In this document: positions 19,114-27,505 of the stretch, in pieces | Numbering within the stretch: the first letter of the stretch is position 1 | Layout of the letters: the number at the start of each line of letters is the position of its first letter | Origin: Sulfurimonas sp. | GTDB taxonomy: Bacteria; Campylobacterota; Campylobacteria; Campylobacterales; Sulfurimonadaceae | DNA length: 64,000 nucleotides | Direction: 5' to 3' | Assembly: GCA_002899765.1 (NCBI GenBank) | Contig: PPDH01000029.1 | Location: 21,551-85,550 of the forward strand | Notes under the pieces: model-generated | Seen by the model: the letters and a program-made list of their open reading frames with translations, nothing else | What the model was told of the DNA's origin: nothing | Databases searched by the model: none | Program-made: the position numbers and the translations under genes

Positions 19114-20484
19114 TTAAGATGATTCAGAATTAACCAAATCCGTAAACATAGTTGAGACACTATTTAGTTGAGTTATCACTAAATCATACGCCGCAAACTG
19201 TTTTGCCATAATCTCATACTTCACGGTTAAACGCTCTAAAGCTTTTGTTCTTTGTTCATCTAAACTCTCAAGCTTGCTTGTTAGTAAATTTCCATACTGG
19301 TCTAAAGTTGCGTTATAACTAGTATACTTTGAAACATCCTCTTGTATCTCTACAAACGCACCTTCAAGCTCAACCTCTGAACCGTCGCTTTTTGTAAAAG
19401 TTCCCCCCGCAAAAAAGGCTTGAACATTTTGAGGATTTTCATCTAGCATTTGATTTAGTGTTGCAGTATCAAGAGAGAGTCTGCCGTCATCCTCAATCTC
19501 AATGCCGTAATCTTGCAATCTTCCGACACCTTCACCTGCTCTTACTATCATGTTGAGCATATCTGATTTCATGCTCTTTATGATACTTTCATTTGAAAAG
19601 ATACCTCTCTCGTCGGCATTCTCGCTTGATTTTGTATCTTCACCAAGTTGATATAGCGCAGAGTTATACTTGCTTATAAAATTTTCTATCTTTGAAGCTA
19701 TGTTATCCCTATCTTGCTCTACAGACACATTTGTCGTTCCCGCCTCTTTGAGTGTGATAGTTACGCCTGAGAGCAAATCATCTACAACATTGCTGCTGCG
19801 GGTAATTGTTTGTGAGTTGTACTTAAATTGCGCATCGACGGCATCTTGAACATTACTCATGCCTGTTGTAAGAGCAGTGTTTAGCCCTTCGCCTTCACCG
19901 ACAACGTCAACTATAGAAATCTCCTGCCCTTCACCGCTCTCTTTAGCATTTAAAAAGAGCCTGAAATCATCCTCTGCAATCTGAACAATCGTCGCAGTGA
20001 CACTGTCGCTCGCCTCTTTGTTTATAAGATTTTTCAAATCTTCAAGAGTAGCAGACGAAGTATAGTCAATCGTATAGGTTTTGCTTCCTACGGTAAGGTC
20101 AAGCTTTCCGGGTGCTGAAGCTATTTCAGAAGTTTTTGATGTAAAAGTCCCGCTTTGCTCTATCTCTTTTGTCGCAAGGTTTAGAACCTCAAGAGAGAAG
20201 TCCTGTATGTCACTGCTATCTGCTGCAGTTACGGTAGCGGCATCTTCATTGCTGCTAGTAGCCGCTCTTGCTTCAAAAACACCGTACTCGGTTAAAGTAC
20301 TTAAACTTCCATCCACATTATCCATATAAGCATCTATGACTTTAAACGCATCCTGCTTCTTCTTCTCTTCAGTTACACGCGAATCCAACGGATCTATATA
20401 CTGCGCCTGATCGGCTTCTCTGAGTTGATCTAAAAGATCTTGTGTTAAAATTCCGGCACCTGCGCCTAATGAACTTATTGCCAT
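19114..20484 (-). CDS. fliD: Flagellar filament cap protein FliD
   Basis: FliD (HAP2) caps the growing filament and helps flagellin insert. The 456 residues have the conserved N-terminus (MAISSLGAGAGILTQDLLDQL), a central beta-rich region with repeated TVTAADSSDIQDF/LEVLNLAT patterns and a helical C-terminus (DQYGNLLTSKLESLDEQRTK). It is preceded by a sigma-28 promoter and a short leader hairpin (AATAAC/GTTATT, 20503-20519). A decayed copy of its first about 90 bases occurs at 22352-22445 beyond the hipA-like gene. Confidence 0.93.
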   Translation of the reverse strand: MAISSLGAGAGILTQDLLDQLREADQAQYIDPLDSRVTEEKKKQDAFKVIDAYMDNVDGSLSTLTEYGVFEARAATSSNEDAATVTAADSSDIQDFSLEVLNLATKEIEQSGTFTSKTSEIASAPGKLDLTVGSKTYTIDYTSSATLEDLKNLINKEASDSVTATIVQIAEDDFRLFLNAKESGEGQEISIVDVVGEGEGLNTALTTGMSNVQDAVDAQFKYNSQTITRSSNVVDDLLSGVTITLKEAGTTNVSVEQDRDNIASKIENFISKYNSALYQLGEDTKSSENADERGIFSNESIIKSMKSDMLNMIVRAGEGVGRLQDYGIEIEDDGRLSLDTATLNQMLDENPQNVQAFFAGGTFTKSDGSEVELEGAFVEIQEDVSKYTSYNATLDQYGNLLTSKLESLDEQRTKALERLTVKYEIMAKQFAAYDLVITQLNSVSTMFTDLVNSESS

Positions 20485-20531
20485 GAAAAATCCTTTTTTA
20501 AATAACCTTGCGTTATTAAATATATTGTAGT

Positions 20532-20561
20532 TTATATCGGCAATTACGTAATTTAATTTAG
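20532..20561 (-). promoter_or_regulatory. Sigma-28 (FliA) promoter of fliD
   Basis: On the minus strand TAAA, a 17-base spacer ending GC, then CGATATAA: a close match to the FliA consensus. It lies about 48 bases upstream of the fliD ATG. Confidence 0.7.
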
Positions 20562-20628
20562 CGTTATATTTTTTGACATTAGCACTCTTTAATCATGCCT
20601 ATAATCTGCTTTTTTCTGCATTTAGCAA

Positions 20629-22185
20629 TCAACCTGCCTCTTGAACCAACTCTAGCTCTTGGATAATTCCACTTTTCTTAAGTTGTTTGATTTTATTTTC
20701 AAACATGCTTGTTAAACGTTTTGAGAATGTAGCACTACTTTTAGAATCTCTAGTCTGTTGCATTGGCAAATGGTGTATCTTTTCAAACTCTTGCACTTTT
20801 TCGATATACTCTGGCATTTTTTGAAGAAATATCTTAGTTATTTTGCGTGCTTCTTTTTTAAAAGCGATAGGTGCAATACCTACAATAGAACCAAGAGTGT
20901 AAAAATCATTTATATTCCAGTTTTTTGGTTTTTTATAGGTGCTTTTCATACCTAAGCCTATATCGTAAGCATCACCGTTATAAATTCCTATAGAGATGAG
21001 ATCATATAGAGGTGAAAGTATATACTTGTTATTTCCAATATTCAGAGCTGCTATATTCTTGAGGTGTAAATCTGCATGTTTAATCAGGTAGCTGTAATAA
21101 TAAAAACGGAGTGCTTCTAGCTTTTGCTCTTTGTTCATCAATGTTTTATTAATTGCTTCAAATAGAGTTTGACTATCACTTTTATATTTATTTTTACTCA
21201 GTATATTTAACACCTGCGCAAAATCTTTTTGGGGATATTTCAACCCCTTATAGCGGTCATATCTTTTTGTTATATAGTGGTAGTCCATATCCTTTGCTTT
21301 TACAATAGCTGTGTATGGTACATTGAAACCAAGCTCGTTCTTTGCAAAACTCATAAACAGATGCTCATTCAACGCAATATATGGAAAATGTCTCTTTTTC
21401 CCATCATCATCTACATGAAAATAGTTGTGTTTCTTTTTATTACGTGGCTTTAAGAGATATTCTGCACTATCAGACTCTTTTATCTGTTTGTTTTTAAAAT
21501 CAATTTCTACATCTATTTTTGTTTGAAAGCCACTTAAATCGGAATGTTCCGTATTTGACTCGGCATCAAGGATATCATCATCAATTAGCAGATCAAAGTA
21601 TAGTAAATTTGGAAAATCATTATCTTGGAGTATCTCATTTTTTACACTTATCCAACTTGCTCTTTTTCCGTAGTTAGATACATACTTATGTACTTCACCC
21701 ATTGGTATAAAATCCAAAGCACCATGAGAGTTGCTTAACTCTTCTAAAACTAGTCCTAAATCCTCTTTGTTTTGTAAAAGCTTTTCCCTTCGTTCATACT
21801 CTGGAATAAGGTTTTCAAAAAATGCAAACAACTCTGAACTTCTGTTGGTATCGCCTTTTTTTAAACCTTCAAACTCTTCACCTTTATAGTTGTTGTCATA
21901 TACAAAAGTATATTCTCCATTTCCAAAAGAGAGTTTTCCGGATTTTTCGCCACTGTTAAAGAGTATATATTGGTGTGGTGCTTCATCCTTATTGTAGATT
22001 CGTTTATAGCGTCTGTCCTTTGTCGTGCCTAATGCTTCAATAAGTCTATACTCTGCTAATTTTTTTAGAGCTCTTTGAACAGTTCTAGGATTCATCTGAG
22101 TTATTGCAATAAGCACAGAAGCAACTATTTCTTGCTCTTTGGTGACAATATTTAGGATAATCTCTTGGGTTTGATTGAGTTTCAT
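20629..22185 (-). CDS. HipA-type Ser/Thr kinase with fused N-terminal winged helix
   Basis: A 518-residue protein. Residues 1 to about 75 read as a winged helix-turn-helix (EQEIVASVLIAITQMNPRTV, then RALKKLAEYRLIEALG). The rest is a HipA-like kinase: NEHLFMSFAKNELGFNVPYT, ITKRYDRY, the catalytic loop HADLHLKNIA with Asp and Asn, and the metal-binding LSPLYDLIS. HipA toxins phosphorylate targets such as glutamyl-tRNA synthetase and are normally paired with a separate HTH antitoxin HipB; here no hipB is adjacent and the DNA-binding part is fused. Tandem operator-like repeats overlap its promoter, suggesting autoregulation. It sits alone between fliD and a fliD relic, consistent with an acquired gene. 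Confidence 0.85.
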   Translation of the reverse strand: MKLNQTQEIILNIVTKEQEIVASVLIAITQMNPRTVQRALKKLAEYRLIEALGTTKDRRYKRIYNKDEAPHQYILFNSGEKSGKLSFGNGEYTFVYDNNYKGEEFEGLKKGDTNRSSELFAFFENLIPEYERREKLLQNKEDLGLVLEELSNSHGALDFIPMGEVHKYVSNYGKRASWISVKNEILQDNDFPNLLYFDLLIDDDILDAESNTEHSDLSGFQTKIDVEIDFKNKQIKESDSAEYLLKPRNKKKHNYFHVDDDGKKRHFPYIALNEHLFMSFAKNELGFNVPYTAIVKAKDMDYHYITKRYDRYKGLKYPQKDFAQVLNILSKNKYKSDSQTLFEAINKTLMNKEQKLEALRFYYYSYLIKHADLHLKNIAALNIGNNKYILSPLYDLISIGIYNGDAYDIGLGMKSTYKKPKNWNINDFYTLGSIVGIAPIAFKKEARKITKIFLQKMPEYIEKVQEFEKIHHLPMQQTRDSKSSATFSKRLTSMFENKIKQLKKSGIIQELELVQEAG

Positions 22186-22201
22186 TTTTACAAACTTTCC
22201 T

Positions 22202-22279
22202 TTTACGACATATTATGACAAAAACATCATAATTAATACTTTTTTAATATTATATCAAATTTACGACATTTTACGACAA
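22202..22279 (-). promoter_or_regulatory. Promoter and tandem operator sites of the hipA-like gene
   Basis: Two 19-bp direct copies, 22202-22220 and 22260-22278, match at 17 of 19 positions (plus-strand form TTTACGACATWTTAYGACA). Each itself contains two TACGACA-like units. A minus-strand TATAAT (22249-22254) lies between them, and a TTGTCG -35-like element (22274-22279) falls inside the outer copy. The inner copy lies in the 5' untranslated region, 17 bp from the ATG. Spacing of the two copies is 58 bp. Confidence 0.65.
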
Positions 22280-22351
22280 AATTTAATATTTTAAGTATTT
22301 ATTTATAAAAAGTATAAAGCTGGAAAAATATAAGAAAAACAAAACAAGCAA

Positions 22352-22445
22352 ATTCGCCCATTCAACTTCTCTAAGCTGTTCTAAAAGATCTTATATAAAT
22401 ATGCCGTCCCTGCTCCGAATGAACTTATTGCCATGATAAATCCTC
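22352..22445 (-). pseudogene. Decayed 5' fragment of fliD
   Basis: Starting at the ATG 22434-22432 the minus strand encodes MAISSFGAG, and the DNA stays alignable to the true fliD start for about 85 bases (shared stretches include AAGATCTTTTAGA and AGAGAAG), with one small deletion and then a stop. Even the ribosome-binding region (AGGATTTATC) matches the one at fliD. The copy ends abruptly. It lies upstream of, and in the same direction as, the hipA-like gene, so the two fliD 5' ends bracket that gene. Confidence 0.75.
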
Positions 22446-22460
22446 GTATAATTTATTTAA

Positions 22461-22475
22461 TGGCACTGCTTTTGC
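22461..22475 (+). promoter_or_regulatory. Sigma-54 (RpoN) promoter of the glycosylation operon
   Basis: TGGCACTGCTTTTGC matches the -24/-12 consensus with the required 10 bases between GG (22462-22463) and GC (22474-22475). The transcription start would be near 22486, about 65 bases before the radical SAM gene. In Campylobacterota sigma-54 drives middle flagellar genes, which fits the operon content. Confidence 0.75.
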
Positions 22476-22552
22476 TTAAGTTTGTTCAATGTGTAAGTAG
22501 AAATCTATTTTTTTTCCTATATATTTATAAAAATTTTTTCTGAAAGTAAAAC

Positions 22553-23941
22553 ATGAAAGTTTTATTAATATCGTATGACAATGAATCACTTGTACAATGG
22601 TTTCCTCAGGCAAATGCCTATTTGGCGGCTACACTTTTAAAACATAATCATGAGGTTGAAATATATTCTCAAGATATCCATCACTACCCTGATGAACATT
22701 TAACCGAGTATTTAAATAACAACAAGTTTGACATGGTCGGTCTTAGCTTTATCGGCGGATATTATGAATATAAAAAAGCACTGAAAATTTCAGAAGCGAT
22801 AAACAATTCAAATCAAAGACCCTTCTATGTGATAGGCGGATTCGGTCCATCACCTGATCCCGACTATTTTTTAAAAAAAACAGGTGCAGAAGTTGTTGTA
22901 ATGGGTGAGGGCGAAGTTACGATAATTGATTTGATAAATCATATAGAAGAAGGCAAAGAACTTTACAATGTACTGGGAATCGCTTTTACTAAAAACAAAA
23001 AAACTAAAATCAATCCATCAAGACCGCTTATAGAGGATGTAGACTCTATTCCTATGCCTGCGTATCATCTTTTTAATATCGAGCACTACAGACTGCTAAG
23101 AGAACCAAATTGTGAAAAAACAGATTTTGTAATGCCTATCTTAAGCGGCAGAGGATGTACTTTTACATGTAACTTCTGTTATAGAATGGACAAAGGCTTT
23201 AGAGGCAGAAGCAATGAGTCTATCTTAGAAGAGGTTAGATATCTTCAAGAAAACTACAAAATTAATTACATAGCGTTCTCGGATGAGCTTTTAATGTCCT
23301 CTATTTCAAGAACAATGAGCCTATGTAAAGCCATAATAGACAGCGGGTTGAAATTTAAATGGTACTGTAACGGACGGCTAAATTATGCAAAACCAAAAGT
23401 TTTAAAAATGATGAAAGATGCAGGATGTGTTTTTATCAACTACGGTATTGAATCATTTGATGATGAAATGCTAAAGGTTATGAATAAAGTTTTAACGACA
23501 AAACAGATTGAAGAGGGAATTAAAACAACGCTAAAATCTGGAATAAGCCCAGGATTTAATATTATATTCGGAAATATAGGAGAAACCAAAGAGGTCTTAA
23601 TGAAAGGGGTTGAGTTCCTCTTGAAGTATGATGATGGCTCTCAAATGAGAACTATCAGACCCGTTACTCCATATCCCGGTTCTCCGCTTTTTTATCATGC
23701 CATCTCAGAAGGATTATTAAAAAACACGGCTGATTTTTATGAAAACAAACACACAAACTCTGATTTACTTACATGTAACTTTACCCCGATGAGCGATAAA
23801 GAGTTTTATCAAGCCATTTCTGAAGCAAATGAAATTCTTCTGGACAGCTACCATGCAAGAGTTAAAAAAAATATGAAAGAGACACTTGATGAACTTTATA
23901 TCGGGCAAAATACAAACTTTAGAGGATTTAGACAAACATGA
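22553..23941 (+). CDS. B12-binding-domain radical SAM protein
   Basis: A 462-residue enzyme with an N-terminal cobalamin-binding-type Rossmann domain (MVGLSFIGGYYEYKKAL, YVIGGFGPSPDP, VVMGEGEVTIIDLI) and a radical SAM core whose CxxxCxxC cluster motif is GCTFTCNFCYR near residue 203-213. Strands IAFSDELLMSS, WYCNGRLNYA and INYGIESFDDEML are typical of the B12-dependent subgroup, which includes methylases and ring-forming enzymes. It is the first gene after a sigma-54 promoter in a flagellin-glycosylation operon, so a C-methylation or rearrangement of the nonulosonic acid or its precursor is likely. The substrate is inferred only. Confidence 0.85.
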   Translation: MKVLLISYDNESLVQWFPQANAYLAATLLKHNHEVEIYSQDIHHYPDEHLTEYLNNNKFDMVGLSFIGGYYEYKKALKISEAINNSNQRPFYVIGGFGPSPDPDYFLKKTGAEVVVMGEGEVTIIDLINHIEEGKELYNVLGIAFTKNKKTKINPSRPLIEDVDSIPMPAYHLFNIEHYRLLREPNCEKTDFVMPILSGRGCTFTCNFCYRMDKGFRGRSNESILEEVRYLQENYKINYIAFSDELLMSSISRTMSLCKAIIDSGLKFKWYCNGRLNYAKPKVLKMMKDAGCVFINYGIESFDDEMLKVMNKVLTTKQIEEGIKTTLKSGISPGFNIIFGNIGETKEVLMKGVEFLLKYDDGSQMRTIRPVTPYPGSPLFYHAISEGLLKNTADFYENKHTNSDLLTCNFTPMSDKEFYQAISEANEILLDSYHARVKKNMKETLDELYIGQNTNFRGFRQT

Positions 23942-23987
23942 GAAAACAACTCTTTGCCAAAAATAAAACACTAATGAAGGTATATTT

Positions 23988-24857
23988 ATGAACTGCCCAA
24001 ACTGTAAAACTAATAATATACGACTATTTCATGACAGTGTTTGGTCTATTGAGAATGGAAAAGTATATCAATGCAACGAGTGTACTCTTACGTTTATTTA
24101 TCCTATGATGAATGAAAAAGAGGAGCGTGAGTTTTACAAAAATTTCAATGAACATGTAAAGGCGCGCGGTTTGGCTACAGGAGAGTCATTGGAAAACTAT
24201 CATAACAAAAGCCTTATGATTGCCAAAGAACGAATGGACATAGTTTCAAAATATTTTGTGGATAAATCAAAAGTTTTAGAGGTTGGTTCAAGCACGGGCG
24301 CTTTTTTATCGCTGCTGCAAAATTGTGACACCTCCGCAGTAGAACCTTCAGATGATAACAGAGAATTTTCTAAGCAGTTCATAACTAACAAAACATACAG
24401 TTTGATTGAGGAGATCTCAGAGAGTGAAAAATTTGACATTATATGTATGTTTCATGTTTTTGAACACATTAAAGAACCCGCTAAGTTTTTAGATAATTGT
24501 AAAAAACTTCTAAAAAATAACGGCATCATCTTAATCTAAGTGCCGCACATCGAAGATCCTCTTATTTCCATATATGATATTAAGGAGTTTAAGGATTTCG
24601 TTTTTCAGCCTATGCACCCGATGATTTATTCCGTACAGTCACTAGAGTATATATTTAAACAAAACGGATTTTCATCAACTGAAATAATCTATCATCAACG
24701 TTATGGCTTAAGCAATCATTTAACATGGTTGAAATATAAAAAACCAGGCGGCGATAAAATATTTGATGAAATCTTTAAAGAAGACAAAGAGTATAAAAAA
24801 TCTATAGAATTTACAAAAAAAACCGATACTCTCTTCTATATAGTCTCAAAAGTATAA
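23988..24857 (+). pseudogene. Zinc-ribbon class I SAM methyltransferase, interrupted by one stop
   Basis: A 289-codon methyltransferase. The N-terminus is a zinc ribbon (CPNCKTN and CNECTLTF), as in sugar C-methyltransferases. The SAM site is VLEVGSSTGAFLSLL, followed by AVEPSDDNREF and the FDIICMFHVFEHIKEP motif. Codon 184 (24537-24539) is TAA in ILI-*-VPHIEDPL, where the family has Glu (LIEVPN), so GAA to TAA. The frame resumes with no shift and keeps family-like sequence to 24857. Its place next to a radical SAM gene and a nonulosonate synthase suggests sugar methylation. Confidence 0.85.
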
Positions 24858-24886
24858 AACACAATAAAGAAAAGATTGGAGAACAA

Positions 24887-26788
24887 ATGTTCGACAGCGG
24901 AAAAATAAAAAAAATTTTTAATCATGAGAGAGAACATTACGGTGTTTATATTATTGCAGAAGTCGGTATAAATCATAACGGTTCACTGCAAACGGCATTA
25001 GAGTTGATAAGTGCTGCAAAAAGTGCAGGTGTAGATGCCGTTAAATTTCAAAAACGTGATATTCAAAGCATATATTCACAAGAAGTACTTGATGATTCAA
25101 ATAACTCTGAATGGAATTTTGAATACTTAATCCCCTTGCTAAGAGAGGTTGAACTCTCTGCCGATGATTATGAAACAATCAGGGCGAAATGCGATGAATT
25201 GCAATTGGATTTGATAATCACTCCTTTTGATGAAAAATCTGCAGAATTTGTTTATAACTTGGGCATAAGTGCGTATAAAATCGCTTCGGCAGATATGACT
25301 AATATTCCTTTGATAAAAAAATGTAACGATTACGGCATACCGTTAATCATCTCAACAGGAATGTGGAGCGATGCAGATATTACCAAATGCGCCGAAATAT
25401 ACAAAATCGACAATATACGCTATGCTTTTTTACTTGCACAATCCACATATCCTGCGCCGTATGAAACATTGAACCTTGATTATATTAAACGCCTCAAAGA
25501 ACTCACCCCTATTGTCGGATATTCTGGGCATGAAAGAGGAACTTTCATCCCCATAGCTGCCGCTGCCATGGGATGCCAAATTATAGAAAAGCATATAACA
25601 TTCAACAAAAATGCTAAAGGACCCGACCATAAAGCTTCTATGCTTCCGCAAGAGTGGAAAGATATGGTATATCAGCTCCGTATGCTTGAAAAAGCCAGAG
25701 GCGCAACAAAACATGTAAATCAAGCGGAAATTCAAAATAAAGAAGCTTTTGCCAAATCTGCCGTTGCAATTAGAGATTTGCCTGTAGGACATGTGCTTAT
25801 AAAACCCGACATAACTTACAAAGCACCGGGTAAAGGAATATTTGCTCATGAAATACATGATTTTATAGGTAAAGTTTTAAAAAATCCGGTAAAAAAAGAG
25901 CACTATATAGATAAAAGCGACTTTGAAGATACGATAAAAATATCTGAGTGGGAACCTTTCTCTTTTACAAAAGAGTGGGGAGTAAAATGCCGTTTTCATG
26001 ACTACGATGCATACAAAACTCTAAACAGTCCATGCATAGAATTTCATTGTTCACAAAGTGACCTTGATGTTAAATTTCAACCTGAAATATCAAAATCAGC
26101 ATTAATTGTTCATGCGCCAGAAGTTGTAAACCGTAAACTTGTAGATATCTGTACAAAAGATGATGAAATAGTCAGACAATCATTGGAGATTTTACAAAGA
26201 ACTATCAATAAGACTATGGAGATATCAAAAAGTTTTCCTACAAAAAAACCAAAGCTTGTAATGCATCTTGGCGGAATGTATCTTAACGTAAGAGATTTAG
26301 TAGACACAAAACTTTTAATTAAGAGAGCTATCGAAAACTTTAAAAAATTAAAATACGACCCTAATCTTATTGAAATTATTCCTGAAAATCTTCCTCCTAG
26401 ACCATGGTATTTAGGTGGAGAATGGTTTCAACATGGTTTTATGTTTAGCGATGATATGAAAGAGTTTTGCAATCATTTTAATCTAAAAATGACATACGAT
26501 ATTTGTCATGCCAGCCTATTTTGTAATGAATTTAATATTGACTTAGTAGAGTACACAAAAGAAGTTATGCCGATTGTCGGACATGTACATATATCGGATG
26601 CTTACGGCAACAACGGAGAAGGCGTGCAGATAGGAGAAGGAAACATAGACTTTGAACCCGTACTAAAAGAGATGGAAAAGTTCCAGTTTTCTTGGGTTTC
26701 GGAGATTTGGAGCGGTCATCTTCATAACGGCGCAGGCACTTATAAATGTATGAGAATTTTAGATGAAAAATATGCAGGAATGCTATAA
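24887..26788 (+). CDS. Nonulosonic acid synthase (NeuB/LegI/PseI family) fused to a TIM-barrel isomerase-like domain
   Basis: A 633-residue fusion. Residues 1 to about 280 are the NeuB TIM barrel that condenses PEP with a 6-carbon amino sugar (IIAEVGINHNGS, DAVKFQKRD, YKIASADMTN, VGYSGHERG, IEKHITFNKNAKGPDHK). Residues 285-350 are the SAF/antifreeze-like domain (AVAIRDLPVGHVL, APGKGI). From about 375 a second, xylose-isomerase/AP-endonuclease-2-like barrel follows, with likely metal ligands in IIPENLPP, TYDICHA, GHVHISDAYG and SEIWSGH. Typical NeuB proteins stop near 350 residues. The extra barrel could supply or epimerise the acceptor sugar. It is directly followed by the cytidylyltransferase gene without a gap. 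Confidence 0.88.
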   Translation: MFDSGKIKKIFNHEREHYGVYIIAEVGINHNGSLQTALELISAAKSAGVDAVKFQKRDIQSIYSQEVLDDSNNSEWNFEYLIPLLREVELSADDYETIRAKCDELQLDLIITPFDEKSAEFVYNLGISAYKIASADMTNIPLIKKCNDYGIPLIISTGMWSDADITKCAEIYKIDNIRYAFLLAQSTYPAPYETLNLDYIKRLKELTPIVGYSGHERGTFIPIAAAAMGCQIIEKHITFNKNAKGPDHKASMLPQEWKDMVYQLRMLEKARGATKHVNQAEIQNKEAFAKSAVAIRDLPVGHVLIKPDITYKAPGKGIFAHEIHDFIGKVLKNPVKKEHYIDKSDFEDTIKISEWEPFSFTKEWGVKCRFHDYDAYKTLNSPCIEFHCSQSDLDVKFQPEISKSALIVHAPEVVNRKLVDICTKDDEIVRQSLEILQRTINKTMEISKSFPTKKPKLVMHLGGMYLNVRDLVDTKLLIKRAIENFKKLKYDPNLIEIIPENLPPRPWYLGGEWFQHGFMFSDDMKEFCNHFNLKMTYDICHASLFCNEFNIDLVEYTKEVMPIVGHVHISDAYGNNGEGVQIGEGNIDFEPVLKEMEKFQFSWVSEIWSGHLHNGAGTYKCMRILDEKYAGML

Positions 26789-27463
26789 ATGAATATAGCA
26801 CTAGTTCCCGCTAGATGCGGAAGCAAATCAATAAAATTAAAAAACATCAAACTCCTTGGCGGCAAACCTTTAATATACTGGGTACTAAAAGCACTAAACG
26901 ACAGTGAGATAATAGATAAAATTTTTGTAGCAACGGATTGTAAAAAAATAGCAGATGCCGTTATCTCATTAAATTTAAAAAAGGTATCAATTTACAATCG
27001 TTTGGCAGAAAATGCACGAGATGAATCATCTACGGAAAGCCTTTTATTAGAGTTTTTAACGGCAACAAAGCCTGATAAAGAAGACAATATATTTTTAGTT
27101 CAAGCAACATCTCCGATGCTTCAAAGCTCAGATATAACAAAAGCTTACAACATGTACAAACAAACGCATTCTGACTCTTTGCTTACATGTACAAGAACAA
27201 AACGTTTTTTTTGGAACGAAGACGCCACACCTATAAATTATGATTTTAAAAATCGCCCTAGAAGGCAAGATTTTGCGGGTACTTTAGTTGAAAACGGAGC
27301 CTTATACATAAACAAAGTATATAATATAATAAAATTTAAAAATAGACTAAGCGGAAAGATTGCTATCTATGAGATGCCGGAGTATAGTGCCGTTGATATT
27401 GATGAAGAAGATGACTGGATAATTGCTCAGAAGCTTATGAAAAAGTATATTTTAATGGAATAA
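26789..27463 (+). CDS. CMP-nonulosonate (acylneuraminate) cytidylyltransferase
   Basis: Activates the nonulosonic acid as its CMP-sugar for transfer to flagellin. The 224-residue length and motifs LVPAR, KSIKLKNIKLLGGKPLIYW, VATDCKKIADAV, LVQATSPMLQSSDI and AVDIDEEDDWIIA fit NeuA/PseF/LegF. One residue is odd: the signature normally read as ARGGSK is here ARCGSK (Cys10, codon TGC at 26816-26818); GGC to TGC is again G-to-T. That Gly is in the nucleotide-binding loop, so activity may be reduced. ATG follows the stop of the synthase immediately. Confidence 0.92.
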   Translation: MNIALVPARCGSKSIKLKNIKLLGGKPLIYWVLKALNDSEIIDKIFVATDCKKIADAVISLNLKKVSIYNRLAENARDESSTESLLLEFLTATKPDKEDNIFLVQATSPMLQSSDITKAYNMYKQTHSDSLLTCTRTKRFFWNEDATPINYDFKNRPRRQDFAGTLVENGALYINKVYNIIKFKNRLSGKIAIYEMPEYSAVDIDEEDDWIIAQKLMKKYILME

Positions 27464-27505
27464 TCTTTGCTACGAGATTTGCACTCAACCTAAAAGGCAG
27501 CAAGA

